From a bacterium (GTDB taxonomy: Bacteria; Verrucomicrobiota; Kiritimatiellia; CAIKKV01; CAITUY01), in the NCBI GenBank assembly GCA_037128595.1, contig JBAXWB010000029.1:1-60909 (forward strand): a stretch of 60,909 nt of DNA, written 5' to 3'. The position numbers and the translations under genes were made by a program. Below the pieces are notes generated by a model, which had not been told where the DNA came from, made no database searches, and saw only the letters and a program-made list of their open reading frames with translations. How positions within the stretch are numbered: the stretch's first letter is position 1; each line of letters opens with the position of its first letter. Positions 1 to 6,607 of this stretch are shown in pieces.

Positions 1-160
1 CACCGATGCTGGCACCGTCACCGATGCTGGCACCGTAACCGATGCTGGCACCGTCCTGAATTTCAATACTGTCCGAACCGTTTGTAAATCGAGTCCAAGG
101 TGTTCCCCATCGCTCAAACTTTTCGGACTTCCATTGCTTGATTTTTTCTATTTTGAACAT
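1..160 (-). CDS. Hexapeptide-repeat protein, 3' part cut by window edge
   Basis: An open frame starts at the ATG at 158-160, preceded by a good ribosome site (AAGGAG about 5 nt away), and runs off the left edge after 53 codons. It opens with a hydrophilic, Trp-rich stretch (MFKIEKIKQWKSEKF) and then enters exact six-residue repeats (DGASIG, YGASIG, DGASIG). This is the [LIV]-G-x4 pattern of left-handed beta-helix proteins. Known members are acyl/acetyltransferases and fibre-like or polymer-forming proteins, but no catalytic part is visible, so no function is assigned. The DNA is AT-richer than the core genome to the right. The small-gene neighbourhood suggests a phage or integrative element protein. 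Confidence 0.6.
   Translation of the reverse strand, partial: MFKIEKIKQWKSEKFERWGTPWTRFTNGSDSIEIQDGASIGYGASIGDGASIG
2..55. repeat. Three tandem 18-bp repeats inside the hexapeptide gene
   Basis: The unit is ACCGATGCTGGCACCGTM, repeated at 2-19, 20-37 and 38-55. The copies differ only at the last base, which changes Asp to Tyr in the encoded protein. Each unit encodes one hexapeptide turn. The array probably continues past the left edge. Near-identity at the DNA level implies recent expansion or gene conversion. Confidence 0.85.
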
Positions 161-197
161 CGCTCTCCTTTTCCATTTCGCATACTTTTGTTTGCTC

Positions 198-347
198 TTA
201 ACCACAAATCAATAGACACACCAACATTGACAACATGATTACCGCACACGCCACGGCCTCAAGTGCTTCACGGCGCTTTGCCATGATCGCTTCGGCTTCC
301 CGTTGTTTTTGTTGCCGCGAGCGCATCACTTCGTAATAGTCAATCAT
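198..347 (-). CDS. Small single-helix membrane protein, 49 aa
   Basis: The frame begins at ATG 345-347 behind a clear GGGAGG ribosome site and ends at TAA 198-200. Residues 1-30 are charged and likely helical (MRSRQQKQREAEAIMAKRREALE). Residues 31-48 form one hydrophobic segment rich in Val, Met, Leu and Cys. The start lies inside the last codons of the upstream HTH gene (8-nt overlap), a coupling typical of compact phage or plasmid operons. No family is recognised. A phage accessory, holin-like or spanin-like protein is possible, but nothing in the sequence decides this. Confidence 0.5.
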   Translation of the reverse strand: MIDYYEVMRSRQQKQREAEAIMAKRREALEAVACAVIMLSMLVCLLICG

Positions 348-612
348 TTGAACCTCCCGCGTTCATCAGGTCCTTGACCTGCTCGTAATCCCAAAACCTC
401 AACCGCTTCCCCTGCTTCTTGGGTTGCGGCAACTTCCCCACCTTGATCCATTTCCAAATGGTGCGCCTTGTCACCTTGCACGTCCGGGCCAACTCCATCA
501 CCGTCACCCTGGGGCCGCGCTTTAAGGCGTCAATCACCCGTGATGTGTGCGACTCTGGATATCCGACCATGAGTGCCTTGATTGTGGAAATGATGTGAGG
601 GGCGGGAGTCAT
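340..612 (-). CDS. Excisionase/MerR-like helix-turn-helix protein, 90 aa
   Basis: Residues 35-80 carry a helix-turn-helix with the pattern VTVMELARTCKVTRRTIWKW followed by a basic RLRFWDYEQV wing. This resembles excisionase-family (HTH_17) and MerR-type DNA-binding domains, which bind att sites or promoters of mobile elements. There is no ligand or dimerisation domain, so the length fits a stand-alone excisionase or element regulator. It is followed with an 8-nt overlap by the small membrane protein gene. Its place near a tRNA and next to ribbon-helix-helix genes fits control of an integrated element. No integrase gene lies in the window. Confidence 0.6.
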   Translation of the reverse strand: MTPAPHIISTIKALMVGYPESHTSRVIDALKRGPRVTVMELARTCKVTRRTIWKWIKVGKLPQPKKQGKRLRFWDYEQVKDLMNAGGSND

Positions 613-619
613 TGCTTAC

Positions 620-763
620 TCACTTCGCGTGCCTCTTCTCAAACTTTTCGTAGATGATTTGACGGGCGACCTCAGATTCAGAAGTTCGTTTTTTTGCCGC
701 TGATCGGAGAAGCCACGCTTTAACTTCGGGCTCAAGACGGAAGGAAACTCGTTTTGCTTTCAT
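620..763 (-). CDS. Ribbon-helix-helix (CopG/Arc-type) DNA-binding protein, 47 aa
   Basis: The chosen start is the ATG at 761-763 (MKAKRVSFRL). The frame is open 13 codons further upstream, but that extension would run through the shared operator-like dyads. The protein has the ribbon-helix-helix plan: a beta strand with alternating residues (RVSFRL), helix 1 (EPEVKAWLLRSAAKKR) and helix 2 after a turn (SESEVARQIIYEKF). Such proteins act as dimeric repressors, often as antitoxins, copy-number regulators or nicking auxiliaries. It is divergent from a second gene of the same fold at 890, and they share the intergenic dyads. No toxin-like partner is obvious. Confidence 0.6.
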   Translation of the reverse strand: MKAKRVSFRLEPEVKAWLLRSAAKKRTSESEVARQIIYEKFEKRHAK

Positions 764-889
764 GTCGAGCAAGATAGAACACTGTTCGACAATGTTCAAC
801 AACTTTTTGAAACTTTATTGAATCCGATTTCTGTTTCGCCTGCTTGCGTTTTATGCAACAATGTTGAACATTGAAAGGCGGTGATTATC
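764..889. promoter_or_regulatory. Divergent promoter region with dyads shared by two RHH genes
   Basis: The gap between the two divergent ribbon-helix-helix genes holds a 7+1+7 inverted repeat, CAATGTTGAACATTG, at 859-873. The related sequence GACAATGTTCAAC lies at 788-800. On the opposite strand the second reads GTTGAACATTGTC, so both contain TGAACATTG. Two copies of one motif between two DNA-binding-protein genes is the usual layout of an autoregulated operator. The binding role is inferred. Confidence 0.4.
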
Positions 890-1150
890 ATGAACGAAGA
901 TAAAAAGAAGACCGTTCGTAAGAAACCAGCGATGGGAATCACAGTTGACGCCGAGGTAAAACAGTGGCTGGAAGAGCAGGCAACCCTAAAACATCGCAAA
1001 CCATCGCAGCTAATCAACGAATGGCTATGGGAAAAGATGGAGTCCGAAGGAGGTAAGTGCAAGGATGGGAAACACTGTGGCGAAGTTCCACGCCCTTTGT
1101 CAATCCGGCACCGGGCCGCTGGCGTTGTTGGATTAGGTGGGAGAAAATAG
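890..1150 (+). CDS. Ribbon-helix-helix DNA-binding protein, 86 aa
   Basis: The start chosen is ATG 890, with AAGGCGG about 8 nt upstream; an in-frame GTG at 881 is the alternative. Residues 8-50 show a basic lead (KKKTVRKKP), a strand (MGITV) and two helices (DAEVKQWLEEQATLKHR / SQLINEWLWEKME). This is the ribbon-helix-helix fold, as in the divergent neighbour. The C-terminal 35 residues are Gly/Arg/Cys-rich (GGKCKDGKHCGEV) without a known fold. The two genes share a dyad in the region between them, so they may regulate each other or form a heterodimer. The setting suggests a mobile element. Confidence 0.55.
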   Translation: MNEDKKKTVRKKPAMGITVDAEVKQWLEEQATLKHRKPSQLINEWLWEKMESEGGKCKDGKHCGEVPRPLSIRHRAAGVVGLGGRK

Positions 1151-1169
1151 AGAATTGAAGGGAAATTAA

Positions 1170-1271
1170 ATGACTACTTCGAATTTAAGCTTTTGGGAAT
1201 CGGTATTGGTCGCCATCCCTGCATTCATGATCGTTGCGGCCATCAAGTGGTTTATGGGGCGCAAAAAATGA
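1170..1271 (+). CDS. Tiny membrane protein, 33 aa
   Basis: The frame from ATG 1170 to TGA 1269-1271 follows a GAAGGGA ribosome site. It encodes a short polar N-terminus (MTTSNLSFW), one strongly hydrophobic helix of about 19 residues (ESVLVAIPAFMIVAAIKWF) and a basic tail (GRKK). The positive-inside rule predicts a cytoplasmic C-terminus. Size and layout recall single-span phage coat or accessory proteins and type I toxin peptides, but no specific family is recognised. It is the last gene of the putative element before the tRNA. Confidence 0.45.
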   Translation: MTTSNLSFWESVLVAIPAFMIVAAIKWFMGRKK

Positions 1272-1279
1272 ACTCACGG

Positions 1280-1323
1280 CCCTCTGATTTTCAATCAGCG
1301 GTACAATTCCCGTATAGTCTCCA
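1280..1323 (+). other. Degenerate tRNA-like 3' half (possible old attachment site)
   Basis: The stretch reads like the 3' half of a tRNA. An anticodon arm CTGA-TTTTCAA-TCAG (anticodon UUC, Glu) is followed by a damaged T arm (CGGTACAATTCCCG, one base short of a normal CGGG-TTCAATT-CCCG) and then ...TCT-CCA. No matching 5' half was found. Integrative elements often carry such tRNA 3' fragments as att sites. It could also be chance. Confidence 0.25.
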
Positions 1324-1440
1324 TGTATCGCATGAGCGTACTGGAAAGCATACTAATTCACAAAATCGGGTAGATTTCGCCTATGGTAAATTGGCCTGTT
1401 ACCCGAGTTCTACCCACGCCTGTCTCACTGCCTTTAATGG

Positions 1441-1513
1441 AGCCAGCTATCGGACTTGAACCGATGACCTGCTGATTACAAATCAGCTGCTCTGCCAACT
1501 GAGCTAAGCTGGC
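1441..1513 (-). tRNA. tRNA-Thr (UGU)
   Basis: The minus strand folds as a complete tRNA. The acceptor GCCAGCT pairs with AGCTGGC, the D arm contains AGCTCAGTTGGCAGAGC, and the anticodon stem GCTGA/TCAGC has loop TTTGTAA (anticodon TGT). The T arm is TCGGTTCAAGTCCGA, and CCA is not encoded. The 3' end faces the AT-rich small-gene region at 1-1440, which makes this tRNA a likely integration site for that element. Confidence 0.95.
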
Positions 1514-1573
1514 TAAGGAACGCGGGACAATGCCAAAAAATACAGGGGGAGATCAAGCACTATCCGGCGCGGC

Positions 1574-3946
1574 TCAGCACTGGGAGAACCCGCAACCATG
1601 ACATTTGGTGCAGCCTTCCTCAAAGATAATGGCTCCGCCACATTCCGGACATTTGATCTTGAACCCATTGAGTTCCTCCCCGTTCCCGCTGGTCTGCGCG
1701 GGGCCACCCCCGGCTTTCGTCCCTCGGGCAATGGCAGACAGGTCTACCTGCCCCAGCAGCAGGGCATGCAGGCCGGAAATCGCCTTGGCCCGTTGGTACT
1801 TTTTGATCGCCTTGGCGAGTCCGTCGGCCAGCGAGGCAATCCGCCCGTCCTTGGTGGGCACGGATAAACTCGAGCCGATCCCATCGAGTTGCGCCACGAT
1901 ATCATCCAGAGAGCCGTTGACCCGCAGGTAGAGGGAGATCAACCGGCACATGCCTTCCAGATCCGAACAGGCAATGTCGCCCCCCTTCCCGAGCTGGGCG
2001 AAAATCTCATATTCCCGCTGGGCGACGGGATCCACCACGATCTTGATATGCATATTGCCGAAGGGGGTCACCTGCTTCACCCGGATGGCCGACATGATTT
2101 CGGGAAGTGGCATGGGACTGATCGGGCTCACGGGCAGCTCCTTCTGCTGGCCCTCCTCCTTCTTCGCGGCCAGCGCCATGGGTTGATTCTGCCGGCACCC
2201 GTCCCGGTATACGGTCACCCCTTTGCACCGGTGCTCATAGGCCGAGAGATAAATCTTACGCACCTCCTCCACGGTCGCATCATGCGGGAAATTGATCGTC
2301 TTGGAGATGGAGGCGTCGCAGTGCTTCTGGAATGCCGCCTGCATACGGATATGCCATTCGGGCGCAATATCATGGGCGGTGCAGAACACCCGCCGGACCC
2401 CTTCGGGAAGGTCGGACATGGCCCGGATGGACCCCTGCTCGGCAATCCGCTTCATCAGATCCTTGCTGAAGAATTTCTGTTCCCGGGCCACCCGCTCAAA
2501 CGGACTGTTCACCTCCAGCAGGCGCTGCCCGTCCATCACATTACGGAAAAAGACCAGGGAGAAGAGCGGCTCGATGCCACCGGAACAATTGGCAATGATA
2601 CTGATGGTGCCCGTGGGGGCCACCGTCGTCGTGCAAGCGTTGCGCATATTGATCCCGCGTGGCTCCCAGATGCTTCCCTTCCAGTTTGGGAACACCCCGC
2701 GCTCGCCGGCGAGCACCACTGAGGCCCGGTGCGATTCCTCATTCAGGAACTGCATCAACTGCTCGGCGAAGGTCACCCCTTCTTCACTGTCATAGGGGAT
2801 GCCCAGCGCGAACAAAGCGTCGGCAAATCCCATGATACCCAACCCGATCTTGCGGTTGTTGCGGCTGATCTCGGCGGTCTCCGGAATGGGATAGCGGTTG
2901 ATATCAATGACATTGTCGAGAAACCGCATGGCCACCTGGATCACCTGGCGGAAGGCATCATAGTCGAATCCCGCCTCCGGCGCTTTTTCCTTAACGAACT
3001 TGGCCACATTGATGCTGCCCAGATTGCAACTCTCATAGGGCAACAGGGGCTGTTCCCCACAGGGGTTGGTGGCCTCAATGGTGCCGATATGCGGCGTGGG
3101 ATTATCCTCATTGATGCGGTCCAGGAACACCACCCCCGGCTCACCCGTCCGCCAGGCCCGCTCAATGATCAGATCGAACAGCGCCCCGACGGTCCAGTCT
3201 TTCCCCTCCGGTCCGGCGAGATTCGACTCCACCCCGTTACGGGGATTGCGCACGATATGCCCCGCCGACGGGTTGGCGTACCATTGCCGCATGAACGCCT
3301 CCGTGATCCCCACGGACAAGTTGAAATTCGTGAGCTCACTCAGATCCTGCTTGGCGTTGATAAACTCCACAATATCCGGGTGATCAATGCGCATAATCCC
3401 CATATTGGCACCCCGGCGGAAAGCCCCCTGCTGAATCGCATCCGTGGCCTTGCTGAACACCTTCATAAACGAAATGGGCCCCGACGTAGTCCCGCTGCTG
3501 GACGCGACCCGGTCGTTCCGGGGGCGGAGCCGGCTGAAGCTGAAGCCCGTCCCCCCGCCAGCTTTCTGAATCAGCGCCGTGTTCCGGATGCTGGAGAAAA
3601 TCCCGTCGATGGTGTCCTCCACCGGCAGAACAAAACAGGCCGAGAGCAACCCGGCCTCCCGGCCGGCGTTCATCAACGTGGGCGAGTTCGGCATGAAGGT
3701 CCCATCCGCCATCCACCGGTAGAACTCGCCGGCGACGGCATCTACCCGGGCCGCATCCGCCCCATAGGCCGTCTCGGCCGTTGCCACCGCCGCCGCCACA
3801 CGATGAATCAGTTCCTCGGGCGTCTCGGCAAGTTCGCCTTTCTCATCCCTGCGAAGATAGCGGGCCCGAAGCACCGCCAAGCTGTTTTCCGTCAAATTCA
3901 AAGCGTCATTACCCATTCCAAGGTGTGTCTTACGACTGGTCTTCAT
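1574..3946 (-). CDS. nrdJ: Adenosylcobalamin-dependent ribonucleoside-diphosphate reductase (class II)
   Basis: This enzyme makes deoxyribonucleotides with a B12-derived radical, independent of oxygen. The 790-residue start (MKTSRK) is preferred over an in-frame ATG 30 nt upstream because AAAGGAA lies 7 nt before it. Visible landmarks are the N-terminal redox cysteine (SACFVLPVEDT, near residue 100), the radical-site motif NPCGEQPLLPYESCNLGSIN (near 295), the family segment TGTISIIANCSGGIEPLF, and a Cys-rich tail (CPECGG...CTKCHGCGFSQC) that reduces or stabilises the enzyme. No small subunit is nearby, as expected for class II. A pair of NrdR-type boxes lies upstream. No cobalamin riboswitch was seen in the leader. 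Confidence 0.95.
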   Translation of the reverse strand: MKTSRKTHLGMGNDALNLTENSLAVLRARYLRRDEKGELAETPEELIHRVAAAVATAETAYGADAARVDAVAGEFYRWMADGTFMPNSPTLMNAGREAGLLSACFVLPVEDTIDGIFSSIRNTALIQKAGGGTGFSFSRLRPRNDRVASSSGTTSGPISFMKVFSKATDAIQQGAFRRGANMGIMRIDHPDIVEFINAKQDLSELTNFNLSVGITEAFMRQWYANPSAGHIVRNPRNGVESNLAGPEGKDWTVGALFDLIIERAWRTGEPGVVFLDRINEDNPTPHIGTIEATNPCGEQPLLPYESCNLGSINVAKFVKEKAPEAGFDYDAFRQVIQVAMRFLDNVIDINRYPIPETAEISRNNRKIGLGIMGFADALFALGIPYDSEEGVTFAEQLMQFLNEESHRASVVLAGERGVFPNWKGSIWEPRGINMRNACTTTVAPTGTISIIANCSGGIEPLFSLVFFRNVMDGQRLLEVNSPFERVAREQKFFSKDLMKRIAEQGSIRAMSDLPEGVRRVFCTAHDIAPEWHIRMQAAFQKHCDASISKTINFPHDATVEEVRKIYLSAYEHRCKGVTVYRDGCRQNQPMALAAKKEEGQQKELPVSPISPMPLPEIMSAIRVKQVTPFGNMHIKIVVDPVAQREYEIFAQLGKGGDIACSDLEGMCRLISLYLRVNGSLDDIVAQLDGIGSSLSVPTKDGRIASLADGLAKAIKKYQRAKAISGLHALLLGQVDLSAIARGTKAGGGPAQTSGNGEELNGFKIKCPECGGAIIFEEGCTKCHGCGFSQC

Positions 3947-3978
3947 GTAGGTTTCCTTTGTGAAAAACGGCGACAATG

Positions 3979-4025
3979 ATACAACATATAGTGGTTGTCA
4001 ATACAAAGCACACCATATATAGATT
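3979..4025 (-). promoter_or_regulatory. Tandem NrdR boxes and -10 element of nrdJ
   Basis: On the minus strand, CCACTATATGTTGTAT (3979-3994) and AATCTATATATGGTGT (4010-4025) each match 13 of 16 positions of the NrdR consensus ACACWATATATWGTGT. Their starts are 31 bp apart, three helical turns, the spacing known for NrdR pairs. A TATAAT hexamer (4023-4028) overlaps the distal box. NrdR is the nucleotide-sensing repressor of reductase genes; its own gene is not in the window. Confidence 0.6.
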
Positions 4026-4074
4026 ATAAAAATCAACCTTGGGATAGTACGGGATCGCCTTTTTTTGCACAATG

Positions 4075-4111
4075 AGGGAAACCCTGATAGTGCCATCAGG
4101 GTTTCCCTGAT
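4075..4111. promoter_or_regulatory. Perfect 14-bp inverted repeat containing ATCAGGG-TTT-CCCTGAT
   Basis: Arms 4075-4088 and 4095-4108 are perfect complements around a 6-nt loop. A second, nested 17-bp palindrome (7+3+7) sits at 4095-4111. The same palindrome, slightly diverged, occurs at 53796 and 58683, always upstream of a minus-strand gene. Without a U-tract a terminator is less likely than a protein-binding site. The target gene here could be nrdJ or the divergent gene at 4232. Confidence 0.5.
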
Positions 4112-4231
4112 GGGCCAGTAGTGATTTCATGCTGAACCCTTCCTCCTGAAAAAAATGGGTAATAATTAATCGACATCCCCAAGGATCAGCAGTATATAGC
4201 CCGCGTGGGCCGTTTTATTAAAGGAGCGCTT

Positions 4232-4402
4232 ATGAATGCAACCGAACGTCTGCAATTATTGGATAAAATCAATGCCATCCACGCTTCCCGACAGGCTGCA
4301 CCCCCATCGGTGTCTGAGCCGCCCCCTCTTATGAAACCGCGGAGCGGCACCCTTCAAAAAGGTGCAGCGGCCCCCCGCCATGTTCACGCCCGGAAACACT
4401 AA
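4232..4402 (+). CDS. Small hypothetical protein, 56 aa
   Basis: The start at ATG 4232 has AAAGGAG 7 nt upstream; an upstream in-frame ATG at 4205 lacks one. The first 24 residues look helical (MNATERLQLLDKINAIHASRQ). The rest is Pro-rich and basic (APPSVSEPPPLMKPR ... PRHVHARKH), with no membrane segment and no Cys. It is 30 nt ahead of the DUF1456 gene on the same strand and may share its transcript. No family is recognised. Confidence 0.45.
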   Translation: MNATERLQLLDKINAIHASRQAAPPSVSEPPPLMKPRSGTLQKGAAAPRHVHARKH

Positions 4403-4432
4403 TACCGGAAATCCGAAAACAGAAAGACCCGC

Positions 4433-4945
4433 ATGCCTCTTACGAATAATGATACGCTCAAACGACTGCGTTATAATCTGAACCTGAACGACAATAAACT
4501 GGTTGAGATCTTCAGGGTGAGCCGTGTCTCGCTCACCCGAGACACCATTCAGGGTCTCCTCAAACGCGAAGGCGAGGATGGGTTTGTCGAGTGTTCCGAT
4601 GCCGTACTCACGGCCTTCCTTGACGGCTTCATCATCAAGCGCCGAGGGGCCCGGCCGAACGCGCCCCCGGTACCGGTTGACCCCGACTGCCATCTGAGCA
4701 ACAACGATATCCTGAAAAAATTACGCATCGCCCTTGAGCTGAAAGAAGAGGATGTGATGGCCATCATGCAGAAGGCGGGCGCGGTGGTCACCCGTTCCGA
4801 GCTCGGGGCCTTGTTCCGGCAGAAGCATCACCAGAACTTCAAACCCTGCGGGGATCAGTTTCTCAGGAACTTCATCACGGGCTTGAAGGATGTCTACAAC
4901 AAGCAGGAAGATCAGCCCGGCTCGGAGTTGGCCCCGGCGATATAG
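4433..4945 (+). CDS. DUF1456 (YehS-like) family protein
   Basis: The 170-residue protein has two tandem copies of the DUF1456 module, each opening with the diagnostic NND(T/I)LK(R/K)LR motif (residues 4-70 and 85-155). The family is known from E. coli YehS and relatives; its biochemical function is not established. Here the C-terminus is a low-complexity tail (EDQPGSELAPAI) whose last codons overlap the end of the convergent VF530 gene by 34 nt. Both neighbours are small conserved proteins found widely among Gram-negatives. No signal peptide or membrane segment is visible, so it should be cytoplasmic. Confidence 0.85.
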   Translation: MPLTNNDTLKRLRYNLNLNDNKLVEIFRVSRVSLTRDTIQGLLKREGEDGFVECSDAVLTAFLDGFIIKRRGARPNAPPVPVDPDCHLSNNDILKKLRIALELKEEDVMAIMQKAGAVVTRSELGALFRQKHHQNFKPCGDQFLRNFITGLKDVYNKQEDQPGSELAPAI

Positions 4946-5151
4946 CGCAGATACAGGCCTTCGACTTTTTCACGGGCCCAGGGCGTCCGCCGCAGGAATT
5001 TCAAGCTGGAATTGATACTGGGATTCATCGTGAAGCAGCGGATCGGGATCCGTCGGCCCAATTCATCCCAGCCAAAGCGCTCGAGTAACGCGTCCAGGAT
5101 CGTGGTCAACTTGATGCCATGGAGGGGATCGCGGGGGTGTTGCTCATTCAT
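4912..5151 (-). CDS. VF530 family (DUF2132) DNA-binding protein
   Basis: The 79-residue product matches the short VF530/DUF2132 family: N-terminal PLHG(I/L)xLxxIL, a middle WDELGRRIPIRCF and the hallmark SSLKFLRRTPWAREKVEGLYL. Structures of this family show a compact helical fold with proposed DNA binding; the cellular role is unknown. It is convergent with and overlaps the DUF1456 gene, so its last 11 codons are read in both directions. It is a cytoplasmic single-domain protein, about the usual family length. Confidence 0.9.
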   Translation of the reverse strand: MNEQHPRDPLHGIKLTTILDALLERFGWDELGRRIPIRCFTMNPSINSSLKFLRRTPWAREKVEGLYLRYIAGANSEPG

Positions 5152-5264
5152 AGGATGTCCTGCATTTTCATCTGATGCGGCCCAGTTTAACCTGAAACCG
5201 TCCTGTTTCCAATTGAAAACAGGAATTGATCCAAAGGGCGAAAAAGACTAGAGAAGGCCCAGAC

Positions 5265-6605
5265 ATGCAACAACCCATCCAGACGATTGTGAAGCGGAAC
5301 GGCAATCTGGTCACCTATGACCGGGAGCGGATCACCACCGCGATTTTCAAGGCGACCACTTCAACCGGAAACCCGGACCGGACCCTGGCGGAATCGCTCT
5401 CCGCCCAGGTAGAAACCGCCCTGACCGAGGCCTATCCCGGCGATATGCTGCCCTCCGTCGAGGATATCCAGGATATCGTGGAGAAGACGCTGATTGAGAA
5501 CCACCAGATCAAGTTGGCCCACAATTATATCACCTACCGCAGCCAGCGCGCCATGCGGCGGGCCACCCGGTCCATTACCTTCGAAGTCACCGACAATATT
5601 CCCTACAAAAAGATCTACGAGGTGCTTCTCTGGAATATGGCGTACCGCTGCGAAAGCGTCGAAGCCCTGAATGAGCACCTTCACAAAGGGTCCTTTCCCG
5701 CCCTGGTCCGCTCCTCGGAAGAGCGGTTTTCAGGGGAGATCCAGAGCGCCACCGACGCCATCCTCGCCCGGGGCGATGACACGCGCCTGATCATTGTGTC
5801 CGGCCCCTCCTCCTCGGGGAAAACCACGACCACCATTAAAATCGGCGAAGCCCTCCAGCGCGTCGGTAAAAAGCTCAAGGCCATTAATATCGACCACTAT
5901 TTCTTCGATCTGGAGAAGCACCCGCGCGATGAATTCGGGGACTATGACTACGAGACCCCACAGGCCTTGAACCTGGAGCTGATCAACCAGCATCTGGGCG
6001 AACTGCTGGCGGGCCACTCCATTAAAACCCCTTTCTATAATTTCAAAACAGGCAAAAGCACCCTGGCGGTCCAGGAGATGCATTTAGCGGACAATGAAAT
6101 CCTGCTGCTGGACAGCCTTCACGGACTCTACGGGGAGATGACGAGCGCCGTGCCTGCCTCCCATAAGTTCCGGCTTTATGTGGAGACGCTCGGCCAACTA
6201 CGGGCCATGGACGGCACCTTTATGCGATGGGCGGACAACCGGCTGCTGCGCCGGATGATCCGGGACAAGGCGCACCGGAACCTGCAACCCATCGGGACGC
6301 TGACCCATTGGCATTACGTCCGCCGCAGTGAATTGAAATACATCATCCCCTTCATCGGCGAAGTGGACTTCATCGTCAACACCGCGCTCCCCTTCGAGTT
6401 GCCTTTACTCAAGGCCCGGCTCTGGGAATATCTGCCACAAGCCATGACGCAGTTCCAGTCGGATTCCCGCCGCCAGGATGCCTATGTCCGCGCCAAGCGG
6501 GTTCACGATCTACTGGCCCCGCTCGAGGCCATCCCCCAGGACGCCATGGTCCCCCCCACCTCATTGCTGCGCGAGTTCATCGGCGGCAGTCAGTATAGTT
6601 ATTGA
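5265..6605 (+). CDS. ATP-cone / uridine kinase-like fusion protein
   Basis: The 446-residue protein begins at ATG 5265 after GAGAAGG; an upstream in-frame ATG at 5226 is less likely. Residues 5-100 form an ATP-cone (IVKRNGNLVTYDRERITTAI ... YITYRSQR), the nucleotide-sensing domain of NrdR and class I/III reductases. Residues 170-400 form a P-loop nucleoside kinase of the uridine kinase/phosphoribulokinase type, with Walker A GPSSSGKTT at 180-188 and the DHYFFD substrate motif. The domain between them and the C-terminal helices are not recognised. The combination suggests a nucleotide-regulated salvage kinase; archaeal 2-phosphoglycerate kinases have a related ATP-cone plus P-loop layout. It lies near nrdJ, but in a separate transcription unit. 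Confidence 0.75.
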   Translation: MQQPIQTIVKRNGNLVTYDRERITTAIFKATTSTGNPDRTLAESLSAQVETALTEAYPGDMLPSVEDIQDIVEKTLIENHQIKLAHNYITYRSQRAMRRATRSITFEVTDNIPYKKIYEVLLWNMAYRCESVEALNEHLHKGSFPALVRSSEERFSGEIQSATDAILARGDDTRLIIVSGPSSSGKTTTTIKIGEALQRVGKKLKAINIDHYFFDLEKHPRDEFGDYDYETPQALNLELINQHLGELLAGHSIKTPFYNFKTGKSTLAVQEMHLADNEILLLDSLHGLYGEMTSAVPASHKFRLYVETLGQLRAMDGTFMRWADNRLLRRMIRDKAHRNLQPIGTLTHWHYVRRSELKYIIPFIGEVDFIVNTALPFELPLLKARLWEYLPQAMTQFQSDSRRQDAYVRAKRVHDLLAPLEAIPQDAMVPPTSLLREFIGGSQYSY

Positions 6606-6607
6606 AG

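Noticed and set aside
2-55. CRISPR or diversity-generating-retroelement interpretation of the 18-bp repeats
   Set aside because: The repeats are contiguous without spacers and stay in frame in a protein; no reverse transcriptase or cas gene is present.
1889-3979. Long plus-strand open frames (277 and 416 codons) opposite nrdJ
   Set aside because: They are antisense shadows of a GC-rich, clearly recognised gene, with low-complexity His/Arg/Pro-rich translations and no ribosome sites.
3947-4231. Cobalamin riboswitch upstream of nrdJ
   Set aside because: No B12-box-like core or multi-stem leader was found; the region is explained by NrdR boxes and an inverted repeat.
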